A stretch of DNA of 64,000 nt from Variovorax sp. 770b2 (GTDB lineage: Bacteria; Pseudomonadota; Gammaproteobacteria; Burkholderiales; Burkholderiaceae_C), in the NCBI RefSeq assembly GCF_900115685.1, contig NZ_FOXJ01000007.1, positions 124,001-188,000 of the forward strand. The letters are read 5' to 3'. The notes beneath the pieces are model-generated. The model was not told the DNA's origin. It made no database searches and saw only the letters and a list, made by a program, of their open reading frames with translations. Within the stretch, counting starts at the first letter, position 1, and each line of letters starts with the position of its first letter. The position numbers were made by a program, and so were the translations under genes. This document shows, one piece after another, positions 18,167 through 26,554 of this stretch.

Positions 18167-18916
18167 ATGAAGGTTCTTGTACCTGTCAAACGGGTCGTCG
18201 ATTACAACGTGAAGGTGCGCGTGAAGAGCGACGGCACCGGGGTGGACATTGCCAACGTCAAGATGAGCATGAACCCCTTCGACGAGATCGCTGTCGAAGA
18301 GGCGGTGCGCCTGAAAGAGAAGGGCGTGGTCACCGAAGTGATCGCTGTCTCCTGCGGCGATGCCAAGTGCCAGGAAACCCTGCGCACCGCGATGGCCATC
18401 GGCGCCGACCGCGGCATCCTGGTGGAGACCACCGAAGAGCTGCAGCCGCTGGCGGTGGCCAAGCTGCTGAAGGCGCTGGTCGACAAGGAACAACCCCAAC
18501 TGATCATCCTCGGCAAGCAAGCCATCGACGATGACGCCAATCAAACGGGCCAGATGCTGGCTGCCTTGGCCGATCTGCCGCAAGCCACCTTCGCCTCCAA
18601 GGTCGACTTGGCCGCCGACAAGGTCACCGTGGCACGCGAAGTCGACGGCGGCATGGAAACGCTGACCCTCACGCTGCCCGCCGTCATCACCACCGACCTG
18701 CGCCTGAACGAGCCGCGCTACGTGACGCTGCCCAACATCATGAAGGCCAAGAAGAAGCAGCTGGACATCTTCAAGCCCGAAGACCTGGGTGTGGACGTCA
18801 AGCCCCGCCTGAAGACCCTGAAGGTCAGCGAGCCGCCCAAGCGCGGTGCCGGCATCAAGGTGCCTGACGTTGCAACGCTGGTGGACAAACTGAAGAACGA
18901 AGCGAAGGTGATCTGA
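18167..18916 (+). CDS. etfB: Electron transfer flavoprotein, beta subunit
   Basis: A 249-residue ETF beta subunit with the N-terminal 'KVLVPVKRVVDYNVKVRV' start (family hallmark) and the AMP-binding part. It pairs with ETF alpha, encoded 2 bp downstream, and carries electrons from the cluster's acyl-CoA dehydrogenases to ETF-ubiquinone oxidoreductase. A GAAGGAG ribosome site precedes the ATG. Length is normal. Confidence 0.95.
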   Translation: MKVLVPVKRVVDYNVKVRVKSDGTGVDIANVKMSMNPFDEIAVEEAVRLKEKGVVTEVIAVSCGDAKCQETLRTAMAIGADRGILVETTEELQPLAVAKLLKALVDKEQPQLIILGKQAIDDDANQTGQMLAALADLPQATFASKVDLAADKVTVAREVDGGMETLTLTLPAVITTDLRLNEPRYVTLPNIMKAKKKQLDIFKPEDLGVDVKPRLKTLKVSEPPKRGAGIKVPDVATLVDKLKNEAKVI

Positions 18917-18918
18917 AC

Positions 18919-19860
18919 ATGACCGCACTTGTATCCCTCGTCGTGGCCGAACACGACCACGCCAGCATCAAGCCGGCCACCCTCAACACCGTGACCGCAG
19001 CGATCGCTTGCGGTGGCGAAGTGCATGTGCTGGTGGCTGGCGCGAATGCCGCAGAAGCAGCCAAGGCAGCCGCCCAGATTGCAGGCGTCACCAAGGTCAT
19101 CGCGGCCGACAGCCCGAGCCTGGCCGAGAACCTCGCCGAGAACGTGGCCGCTCAGGTCCTGGCGATTGCCAGCAACTACAGCCACATCCTGTTCCCCTCG
19201 ACCGCCAACGGCAAGAACGTCGCCCCGCGCGTGGCCGCCAAGCTGGACGTGGCGCAGATCAGCGACATCACCAAGGTGGACAGCCCCGACACCTTCGAGC
19301 GCCCGATCTACGCCGGCAACGCGATCGCCACCGTGCAGAGCAGCGACGCCACCAAGGTGATCACGGTGCGCACGACCGGCTTCGATGCAGCCGCAGCCAC
19401 CGGTGGCAACGCCACCGTCGAAACCGCTGAAGGCGTGGCAGACAGCGGCAAGAGCAGCTTCGTGGGCCGTGAAGTCACGAAGAGCGAACGCCCTGAGCTG
19501 ACCGCCGCCAAGATCATCGTCTCGGGCGGCCGTGCCTTGGGCAGTGCCGAGAAGTTCACCGAAGTGATGGCGCCGCTGGCCGACAAGCTCAACGCGGGCC
19601 TGGGCGCCAGCCGCGCAGCGGTCGACGCGGGCTACGCCCCCAACGACTGGCAAGTGGGCCAGACCGGCAAGATCGTCGCGCCGCAGCTGTACATCGCAGC
19701 GGGCATCTCGGGAGCGATCCAGCATCTGGCCGGCATGAAGGACTCCAAGGTGATCGTGGCGATCAACAAGGACGAAGAAGCGCCCATCTTCAGCGTGGCC
19801 GACTACGGCCTGGTGGCCGACCTGTTCGTGGCCGTGCCGGAACTCGTCAAGGCGCTGTGA
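18919..19860 (+). CDS. etfA: Electron transfer flavoprotein, alpha subunit
   Basis: A 313-residue ETF alpha subunit. The C-terminal FAD domain shows 'VSGGRALGSAEKF', 'PQLYIAAGISGAIQHLAGM' and 'INKDEEAPIFSVADYGLVAD', the classic FAD-binding signature. It forms the heterodimer with EtfB. The start is 2 bp after the etfB stop, and the gene after it begins 4 bp downstream, so all three are tightly linked. Confidence 0.95.
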   Translation: MTALVSLVVAEHDHASIKPATLNTVTAAIACGGEVHVLVAGANAAEAAKAAAQIAGVTKVIAADSPSLAENLAENVAAQVLAIASNYSHILFPSTANGKNVAPRVAAKLDVAQISDITKVDSPDTFERPIYAGNAIATVQSSDATKVITVRTTGFDAAAATGGNATVETAEGVADSGKSSFVGREVTKSERPELTAAKIIVSGGRALGSAEKFTEVMAPLADKLNAGLGASRAAVDAGYAPNDWQVGQTGKIVAPQLYIAAGISGAIQHLAGMKDSKVIVAINKDEEAPIFSVADYGLVADLFVAVPELVKAL

Positions 19861-19864
19861 GCCG

Positions 19865-20836
19865 ATGAAGACCCGCATCACCGAGCTGCTCGGCATCCGC
19901 TATCCCATCATCCAGGGCGGTATGCAGTGGGTGGGCCGCGCCGAGCTGGCCGCGGCCGTGTCGAACGCCGGCGGCCTGGGCATCGTGACGGCGCTCACGC
20001 AGCCCACGCCCGACGACCTGCGCCATGAAATCGCGCGCACCCGCACGCTGACCGACAAGCCCTTCGGCGTGAACCTCACGATCCTGCCGGCGGTGAAGCC
20101 GCCGCCCTATGCCGAGTACGTGCAGGCCATCATCGACAGCGGCATCAAGATCGTGGAGACCGCGGGCAACAGCCCGAAGGACTTCATCGAGGCGTTGAAG
20201 CGCCACGACGTGAAGATCGTGCACAAGTGCACCTCGGTGCGCCACGCGCTCTCGGCGGAGCGCAACGGCGTCGATGCGGTTTCGGTCGATGGCTTCGAAT
20301 GCGCGGGCCATCCGGGCGAAGACGACGTGCCCGGCCTCGTGCTGCTGCCCATCGCGGCGCGCAAGCTGCGCATTCCGATCATCGCCTCGGGCGGCATCGC
20401 CGACGGGCGCGGCATGGCGGCGGCGCTCGCACTGGGCGCCGAGGGCGTGAACATGGGGACGCGCTTCTGCGTGACGCAGGAGGCGCCGATCCATCCGAAC
20501 ATCAAAGAGGCGCTGGTCAATGCGACCGAACGCGACACCAAGCTGATGTTCCGCACCATGCGCAATACCGCGCGGGTGTTCCGCAACGCGATCTCCGAAG
20601 AGGTGGTCGCCACCGAGAACCGACCCGGCGGCTGCGAATTCGAAGAGGTGCGCCCGCTGGTGGCCGGCGCGCGCGGCCGCGCGGCGCTGGAGTCGGGCGA
20701 GGTGCAGAACGGCGTGGTCTCGGCCGGCCAGTGCATCGGGCTGATCGACGACATTCCGACCTGCGCGGAGCTGATCGAGCGCATGGTGCGCGAATGCCGC
20801 GAGCACTTGGAGCGGGCGCGCGGCTGGATGGGCTGA
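19865..20836 (+). CDS. Nitronate monooxygenase family flavoprotein
   Basis: A 323-residue FMN-dependent TIM-barrel protein of the nitronate monooxygenase/2-nitropropane dioxygenase family. Seen: 'PIIQGGMQWVGRAELAAAVS' at the N-terminus, 'GFECAGHPGEDD' around residue 140 and the FMN-phosphate loop 'ASGGIADGRGMAAALALGAEGVNMGTRF'. It sits 4 bp after etfA. Family members annotated this way often accompany acyl-CoA genes, and some may be enoyl reductases. True nitroalkane activity is not proven by sequence. Confidence 0.85.
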   Translation: MKTRITELLGIRYPIIQGGMQWVGRAELAAAVSNAGGLGIVTALTQPTPDDLRHEIARTRTLTDKPFGVNLTILPAVKPPPYAEYVQAIIDSGIKIVETAGNSPKDFIEALKRHDVKIVHKCTSVRHALSAERNGVDAVSVDGFECAGHPGEDDVPGLVLLPIAARKLRIPIIASGGIADGRGMAAALALGAEGVNMGTRFCVTQEAPIHPNIKEALVNATERDTKLMFRTMRNTARVFRNAISEEVVATENRPGGCEFEEVRPLVAGARGRAALESGEVQNGVVSAGQCIGLIDDIPTCAELIERMVRECREHLERARGWMG

Positions 20837-20860
20837 GTCTTTCTGCTCGCATCCGGGGGG

Positions 20861-20956
20861 CGCTCAGGCCGACGGGGCACCTTGCTCCGCGAATGCCCTC
20901 CGGCCTTCGGCCTCCTCCTTTATTTCGCTGCGCAAGGCACCCCATCGGCCTGAGCG
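20861..20956. repeat. 96-bp palindromic intergenic element
   Basis: Arms of 25 bp at 20861-20885 and 20932-20956 match in inverse orientation at 22 of 25 positions, all three exceptions being G-T-type or transition changes. A second small hairpin, GGCC-TTC-GGCC, lies in the middle. It resembles REP-like intergenic palindromes of Comamonadaceae and follows the nitronate monooxygenase gene by 24 bp, where it could also end transcription. Confidence 0.65.
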
Positions 20957-21303
20957 TTCAGCGCAGTTGCGCACTGGGACGCATGGCCCCTGAGGCGCGC
21001 GCGGCGCATTGCGGAAGCTGCATTTGTTGGCGATTGCCGAGACTTCGTGCGGCATGGAACGGCTACTGCGCCGGGCTCTTCTCTAAAGTGGATGCCCCTG
21101 TCACTCGATATCCCACCAAGGGAAGAAGAAAGGCGCAACACACCCACCACCCAGATGTTTGAAGGCTGCTTGCCTCGCGGCAGGTTGTCGGTGCGAAAGC
21201 AGCGATGCAAATGCGAGGCATCAAAAGGCGACGGCCGAGGCGTTATCAGCACCCCGACCGTCTAACCAAAGAAGTGCACTTACCTCTAAAGGACCGCACA
21301 AAA

Positions 21304-21573
21304 ATGGCTACCAAGACTATAGCCCGGCCTCGCACGCCGGTAGCTTCCGAAGACAACGCCCAAGACCCGGCGGATCGTCTCGAAAACACCCTCTCGCAAC
21401 TCGAAGCTCTCCTGTGGATCTGCCACGGTGAAGAGATCAACTGGTGCAGCGGTGACGGGCCTCGACAACTGGACAACCTGCTCTGGCTTGCGGCTGACCT
21501 TGCTCGCAAGGCTGGGGAGCTGTTTCAGTTGAGCGAGAAGGCGCGACGTGGAGCGCCTGAGACTGGCGGTTAG
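21304..21573 (+). CDS. Small protein of unknown function
   Basis: An 89-residue acidic frame. AAAGGA lies about ten bases before the ATG. The middle ('LENTLSQLEALLWICHGEE', 'LDNLLWLAADLARKAGELF') is strongly amphipathic and suggests two or three helices, as in a small helical-bundle or regulatory protein. No family is recognised. It is the only plausible gene between the palindromic element and the large NTPase gene and could be cargo of the same island. Confidence 0.45.
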   Translation: MATKTIARPRTPVASEDNAQDPADRLENTLSQLEALLWICHGEEINWCSGDGPRQLDNLLWLAADLARKAGELFQLSEKARRGAPETGG

Positions 21574-21744
21574 CGGCTGGTCTGCGGGCTGCGGTTTCGC
21601 GGCCCGCCTGCAGAGGCGGAGGCAAACTACTACCGGCAACTCGCCAGTCAGGCCATAGTGGTGATGGGCTGACTTGGGCCAAGCAGCCTCCAGGAAATCC
21701 CGGGCGGTTCACTCCTTCTCACTCAGACCCGGAGATAGCACTGC

Positions 21745-21771
21745 TTGACAAAACGCGGTCATGTTTATGCT
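21745..21771 (+). promoter_or_regulatory. Possible promoter of the nuclease-NTPase gene
   Basis: A perfect -35 TTGACA (21745-21750) and TATGCT (21766-21771) are separated by 15 bases, somewhat short. The start codon at 21807 lies 35 bp downstream. The surrounding sequence is richer in A/T than the chromosome. Confidence 0.4.
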
Positions 21772-21806
21772 ACTTGGACGATTCGCCCAGAACTAAGGAG
21801 GAGTGG

Positions 21807-24800
21807 ATGGAAACAAGCATTTTCACGCCGGACATCGAGCGCCTCGGCAAATTGAAGATCCAGGAGGCGACGGAAGTCTTTGGACGTCTTCTTTGGTGCG
21901 AGGCGGCGCGGCTAGGCCTAGTCAACATTGTCGTTTCGGGCGATGTCAATTCCGCGGACGGCGGCATTGATGCCAAAGCAGAACTGGTTGGCGACAAGGG
22001 CGGCCATTCATTTCACTACCAGATCAAAACAGGCACTTCCTTCAAGCCATGGCAGCCCACCGCCATCACGAAGGAACTCTTCGGAGATGCCAGAGCGAGA
22101 CCTTCACGATCAGCGCTTGGCCCCGCAGTACGGCGTTGCATGAACGATGGCGGGACCTACGTGATGCTCGCGTTGGGCCACGACCTGCTTGCGGAGAATC
22201 ACTCCCTTGCCGTGGAGTTGATCTCACATTCGTTTAGAAACTGTGGGTACAAGAATCCGCGTGTTCAGGTTTGGGGTTCGCGACAAGTGGCGAACATGCT
22301 GGAGCGATATCCATCTCTATGTCTTGACCTCGGCGCGATGGGCGATCTCCGGTTTCAGACCGTTTCGTCTTGGGCTATGAACGGCGACATGACGCCCGAA
22401 TTGTCACTTGGCGGGGCGCAAGAGCAATTCATTTCCAGACTGCAGACCTTACTCACAGGTCCTGACGTCCAGCATGCGCGCATTGTCGGCGAGCCAGGCA
22501 TCGGAAAGACGCGGCTGGTTCTAGAAGCCATCCAGAAACTGCGCCCCTTGGCAGCTAAAGCCATCTATGTCCCGTCCGCGGAGTTGTTTCAAAGAAGCAG
22601 GTTGTTCTTCGAGTTGCTAAAAGAGGACCGCGAGTATTCCGCTGTCTTGGTCGTTGACGAGTGCGACGACGATGAGCGCGCTTCGATATTCAGAGCTTTG
22701 AAGGGCAGAACGCGCATCAAACTGGTCACGATCGATCACGGTCCTGAGACTTCAGCTGATTCGCTCATGGAGGTGTTGAAATTCCCACCGCTTGAAGATG
22801 CCCAGATCGAAGCAATTCTTCGCCAGTACATCGGGAAGTCGGCCCATGCACACAACTGGGTCTCCTGGTGTGAGGGGTCTGCTCGTGTGGCCCATGCCGT
22901 CGGCGATAACCTGAAACGAAATCCCGGCGACATTCTCAAGTCACCTGCAATAGTTCCGATCTGGGAAAGGTTTGTTCTGGGCTACAACAAGGCAAGCGGG
23001 GAGGCAGCCGATCGACTCATGACGATCGTGAGACACATCGCCCTCTTTCGCAAGTTTGGTGCCAAGAGACCTGTCGCTGCCGAAGCTAGCTACATCGCAC
23101 AACTGGCCGGTCGTGTCGATCCGGCCATCACCAAAGGCGCGTTTGATCTCGCGATCGATAAGCTTGCAGAACGCCGCATCCTGCAGGGCAGTCATACCCT
23201 GCGGTTGGTTCCAAGGGCTCTACATGTCCACCTCTGGAAGCAATGGTGGCAAATCCATGGCTCCGACATCGACCTAGCAGCCCTCATGGACAAGATGCCA
23301 GAGACCCTACGTAAGTGGTTTCTGGACATGATGATCTACTCAAACGGTGTTCCGTCTGCTCAAGCGGCCATCCAAGATGTGTTGGGTGCTGAGGATGGAC
23401 CGTTTACCTCTAAGGAATTCGTCGCTAGCAAGAGCGGCTCAAGATTTCTAACTGTCATGGCGGAAGCCGATCCGGCCGCTACCCTGGCGGTACTGCAACG
23501 GACAGTCGGCGCCACGTCCCGGGCAAAGCTCAAGCGCTTTGGTGACGGCAGACAGAATCTCGTTCACGCGCTGGAAAAGATCGCTGTCTGGTCGCAATAT
23601 TTCGCCCCAGCAGCCCGGTTGCTCGCGCATCTGTGCTTTGGCGAATCAACCACCTACTCCAACAATGCAAAAGGGACACTTACCGGCTTGTTCGTTTTAA
23701 GAGGTGGCGCCACCCAGGCAACCCCGCTTGACCGCCTTGCCTTCGTGCAGGAGCTAGTCAACGATGCGGATGACTTCAATCGCCGTCTCGGGCTGGACTT
23801 TCTCAAGGCTTTTCTGACCGACAAATCGAGAACGCGCGTCATCGGTGTCGAATACCAAGGGCTTGCTCCCGAGATCGGGTTTTGGGAGCCAAAATTGTGG
23901 AGTGACCTTTTCGATCCAAGAACTATGGCTTTACGCGGATTGCTTGCTTCCTCCGAGCCAAAAGCTCTCGAGTGGCAAGCCGCACTTTCTGAGGTCATCA
24001 TCGAAGGTGCTGATGACCTCCTTCGATACAAGGAGGCTTCAGACTGGGCAATCTCTATTCTGCGTGAGCATCTGAATTTCCCCGGCGGCAACCGCCAGGT
24101 ACTGACCAGAATGCTTATCCACCGGGTCAAGCATCCTTACAACGGCACTCCGCCGAATGTCACCGAGGCGTTAAGCGCGATCTTGGATGCAACCGGGACA
24201 GGTTCGTTCTCAACCCGGTTTGATCGCTTTGTCACGTACGACATCCACGAGGAGAACTACAGCTTCAGTTCGTCAGGCGAGTACATTGAGTCGGATGTGC
24301 CCGCCAAGCGCGTGGAGGCACTCGCTAGGGAGTTCGTAGGCTCACCCGCAATTAGGCGCGAGAGCCTGGAGACGGTCATGCGGTCTCAAGGCTCTCGCGC
24401 CAGTTCATTTGGACGATTTGTTGCGTCGATGTCCTCTGAGGTAGTCGACCTCGATAGTGAGATCTTCACTTGCGCGGAAACTCTAAATGAGGACGTCGGC
24501 AACTTCTTTCTGAGTGGTTACCTAGAAAAGATTAAGAGCTCTGACCGTGCGCGATGGGAAGGTCACGCATTGCGGCTGCTCGCAGACGAGAAACCGGCCG
24601 CATGGAAAATACGCGCCGTCGTATTCAGCGGTCTTTCTCCGAAAGTCACTGAGCGGTTGCTTGACCTGTTTACTGCTGGCTCAATCCATGCATCCTATTT
24701 CCAGAACATCGGCGGGAGTTTCGGAGAGACCGACCTTACCTCTGATCAGGTGCAATCTATCTGCTCTCGCCTTGAGAAGAGTGGCGACCCCAAGGCGGCG

Positions 24801-25571
24801 CGGGCAGCAGTTGAAATTGTCTCGTCGCGCTTTGCACGCAAACAAGCCGACTGCTCGTCTGAACTGCTGTGGTCACTGCTGATGAATCCCAAGGTCTTCG
24901 AACGGCACGACGACCATATGACGTCCTACCACTGGAAGATCTTGGCTACAGCGTTCAGGACGCGCCATCCCGAGCGCGATCTTGAGTTGTTGGCGGGGAT
25001 CCTGACGGCTCACTGCAACTCGTACAGCATCCACTCCTACAGCGGCGTCTTCGAGACGGTCGCCGAGATCAGCAAGGCACATCCCAAGGATTGTTGGCCG
25101 CTGGTTGGTCGTGCGCTAGAGACCAGCGAGGCGAGTTGGACGATTGCCCATTGGCTTGGCGAAAACTATCGCACGGAAGATCCACCTGAAGAGGCGGCCC
25201 GCGCACTTCTTCCGATTGATGCCTTTGATCCCGAACAGATTCTCCGTTGGCTTTCCGAAAAAACTTCGCGCTCCGAACTGATCATGGAGGCCATTCCCAA
25301 ATCCCTGGAGCCCGGCGCGGGCGGCGAACTAGCGCGAGGCTTCATCGATCTCTTTGGTGCGCGAAGCAAGGAGGCGCGCGGGCTCATGGGGCATTTTGAG
25401 AGTGGCACACGCTGGGGCCCAGATTCGGCTTACTACGCCAAGCAACGCGACAACGCTCGTATCTGGGTCGAGGCGGCCTCACCTGCTGTTCGTGAATGGA
25501 TCGGTGAGTGGATCGACTATCTTTCGAATCGCATTGAACGAGCTCGCATCGCCGAGGAGCGAGATTTTTGA
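21807..25571 (+). CDS. Predicted nuclease-STAND-type NTPase, probable anti-phage protein
   Basis: A 1254-residue multidomain protein. Residues 20-90 look like a PD-(D/E)xK nuclease: a helix with E32, then D51-G-G-I-D55 and Q72-I-K74, the Mrr-like D...QxK pattern. Residues 200-375 form a P-loop NTPase: Walker A GEPGIGKT at 228-235, Walker B 'VLVVDE' ending in D284-E285, then 'PPLEDAQIEAILRQ' and 'EGSARVAHAV', which correspond to conserved STAND/NACHT segments. Residues about 380-1254 are mainly helical with no motif I recognise, as in the sensor arm of STAND proteins. The ATG at 21807 has AAGGAGG five bases upstream and is preferred to an in-frame TTG at 21774. The domain plan recalls Avs-type defence proteins: target sensed, NTPase oligomerises, nuclease activated. 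Defence is inferred. Confidence 0.75.
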   Translation: METSIFTPDIERLGKLKIQEATEVFGRLLWCEAARLGLVNIVVSGDVNSADGGIDAKAELVGDKGGHSFHYQIKTGTSFKPWQPTAITKELFGDARARPSRSALGPAVRRCMNDGGTYVMLALGHDLLAENHSLAVELISHSFRNCGYKNPRVQVWGSRQVANMLERYPSLCLDLGAMGDLRFQTVSSWAMNGDMTPELSLGGAQEQFISRLQTLLTGPDVQHARIVGEPGIGKTRLVLEAIQKLRPLAAKAIYVPSAELFQRSRLFFELLKEDREYSAVLVVDECDDDERASIFRALKGRTRIKLVTIDHGPETSADSLMEVLKFPPLEDAQIEAILRQYIGKSAHAHNWVSWCEGSARVAHAVGDNLKRNPGDILKSPAIVPIWERFVLGYNKASGEAADRLMTIVRHIALFRKFGAKRPVAAEASYIAQLAGRVDPAITKGAFDLAIDKLAERRILQGSHTLRLVPRALHVHLWKQWWQIHGSDIDLAALMDKMPETLRKWFLDMMIYSNGVPSAQAAIQDVLGAEDGPFTSKEFVASKSGSRFLTVMAEADPAATLAVLQRTVGATSRAKLKRFGDGRQNLVHALEKIAVWSQYFAPAARLLAHLCFGESTTYSNNAKGTLTGLFVLRGGATQATPLDRLAFVQELVNDADDFNRRLGLDFLKAFLTDKSRTRVIGVEYQGLAPEIGFWEPKLWSDLFDPRTMALRGLLASSEPKALEWQAALSEVIIEGADDLLRYKEASDWAISILREHLNFPGGNRQVLTRMLIHRVKHPYNGTPPNVTEALSAILDATGTGSFSTRFDRFVTYDIHEENYSFSSSGEYIESDVPAKRVEALAREFVGSPAIRRESLETVMRSQGSRASSFGRFVASMSSEVVDLDSEIFTCAETLNEDVGNFFLSGYLEKIKSSDRARWEGHALRLLADEKPAAWKIRAVVFSGLSPKVTERLLDLFTAGSIHASYFQNIGGSFGETDLTSDQVQSICSRLEKSGDPKAARAAVEIVSSRFARKQADCSSELLWSLLMNPKVFERHDDHMTSYHWKILATAFRTRHPERDLELLAGILTAHCNSYSIHSYSGVFETVAEISKAHPKDCWPLVGRALETSEASWTIAHWLGENYRTEDPPEEAARALLPIDAFDPEQILRWLSEKTSRSELIMEAIPKSLEPGAGGELARGFIDLFGARSKEARGLMGHFESGTRWGPDSAYYAKQRDNARIWVEAASPAVREWIGEWIDYLSNRIERARIAEERDF

Positions 25572-25632
25572 AGCAATCGATACTGCAGGTTCAAGTTTAG
25601 GCGATGCCTAAGATGTCCGATTCTGGCCGGAG

Positions 25633-25703
25633 TTGCCAGTTCTCAGCGGCGCAAAGAAGCGCGCCCCTCAGCTTGAGTAGACGCCTCCGGCTGAGGCTGG
25701 CAA
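25633..25703. repeat. Imperfect inverted repeat after the NTPase gene
   Basis: GTTGCCAG (25633-25640) is an exact inverse of CTGGCAAC (25696-25703). Pairing continues inward as CTCAGC with GCTGAG, with small bulges, for about 15 bp in all. It lies between the NTPase gene and the integrase stub. It might be a terminator stem or a recombination site. Confidence 0.5.
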
Positions 25704-25768
25704 CGGCTAGCGCCCTGACGGCTCGTGAGCCTCATCCCGCGAGTTCCCCAACTCAATAGGAGGCCACC

Positions 25769-25867
25769 ATGGGAACCATCGGTGGTGTCGCCCATCGTGA
25801 GCCGTGGAACAAGGGCAAGATCGCCAGGAAAGGAAAGTGCCCAGCTAAGGAAACCCCCGATGCATGA
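25769..25867 (+). pseudogene. N-terminal remnant of a tyrosine-type integrase
   Basis: A 32-codon frame with a perfect AGGAGG ribosome site five bases before its ATG. It encodes 'VAHREPWNKGK', which matches the start of a common proteobacterial site-specific integrase (the EPWNKGK segment). The sequence then loses similarity and stops. No further integrase domain follows. I read it as a truncated leftover of the enzyme that moved the island. A genuine small peptide gene is less likely. Confidence 0.5.
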
Positions 25868-25978
25868 ATGGTCATAGACCCTCTAGCATCGGCGGCTGCT
25901 CCCCCTTGTCGAGGTGTACGGATCGCGTCCCGGCGTCCGCCCGGTGACATGGCGCCTGCCTCACCTGCCCTTCCTGCG

Positions 25979-26554
25979 ATGACAACTCCTCCCGAGTCCG
26001 GCCCCACGCTGGACGCCGCCAGCCCCCTCCCCCCCGACATCGAAGCCGCCGACGAACCCACCAAGGTGCCGCTGGCCATCGAAGACTGGCTCACCGTCCT
26101 CATCATGGGCGCGCTGGCGCTCATCACCTTTGCCAACGTGCTGGTGCGCTACTTCACCAGCTCGTCGTTCGCGTGGACCGAGGAGTTCTCGGTGTTCCTC
26201 ATGATCATGCTGGCGCTGGTGGCCGGCTCGGCAGCGGTGGCGCGCGACCGGCACATCCGCATCGAGTACTTCTCCGAGAGCGGCTCGATGGCGCGCAGGA
26301 AGCGCCTGGCGCAATTCGGCGCGCTGATGATCGCCATCCTGTTCGCGCTGATCGGGACGCTGAGCATCCGCATGGTGTGGGACGACTACCGCTTCGAGGA
26401 GACCACCCCGGGCATCGGCCTGCCGGCCTGGTGGTACTCCATCTGGCTGCCGATCGTGTCGTATGCCATCGCGGGGCGGGCCGTCGGCCTCATGGTGCGG
26501 CGCGGTCGCAAGACCAACTACGCCTCCGACGCGCCGAAGGCCGGCAAGCCATGA
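25979..26554 (+). CDS. TRAP transporter small membrane subunit (DctQ family)
   Basis: A 191-residue integral membrane protein with four predicted helices ('WLTVLIMGALALITFANVLV', 'FSVFLMIMLALVAGSAAVA' and two more) and the family feature 'W-T-E-E-F' at the start of helix 2. It bridges the large permease and the receptor in TRAP carriers. In-frame ATGs exist at 25868, 25949 and 25979. None has a strong ribosome site. I prefer the last, because the extra N-terminal residues are low-complexity. The stop overlaps the next start (ATGA). Confidence 0.85.
   Translation: MTTPPESGPTLDAASPLPPDIEAADEPTKVPLAIEDWLTVLIMGALALITFANVLVRYFTSSSFAWTEEFSVFLMIMLALVAGSAAVARDRHIRIEYFSESGSMARRKRLAQFGALMIAILFALIGTLSIRMVWDDYRFEETTPGIGLPAWWYSIWLPIVSYAIAGRAVGLMVRRGRKTNYASDAPKAGKP

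Larger units (their letters stand above)
20837..25978. other. Accessory island between two catabolic blocks
   Basis: This stretch interrupts the dense catabolic gene order. It contains a palindromic repeat, one short unknown gene, one large gene of lower GC, an inverted repeat and a stub of an integrase. Base and codon use in the large gene (many A/T third positions) differ plainly from the flanks. From 20957 to 21303 I see no gene, RNA or clear signal. I did not find flanking direct repeats by eye. Confidence 0.55.

Noticed and set aside
20957..21303. Several short open frames and possible tRNA or phage attachment site
   Set aside because: No cloverleaf pattern, no ribosome sites and no recognisable protein features were seen.
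25597..25611. TTAGGC-GAT-GCCTAA hairpin after the nuclease-NTPase gene as terminator
   Set aside because: The six-pair stem is short and lacks a T-run; termination there is not supported.
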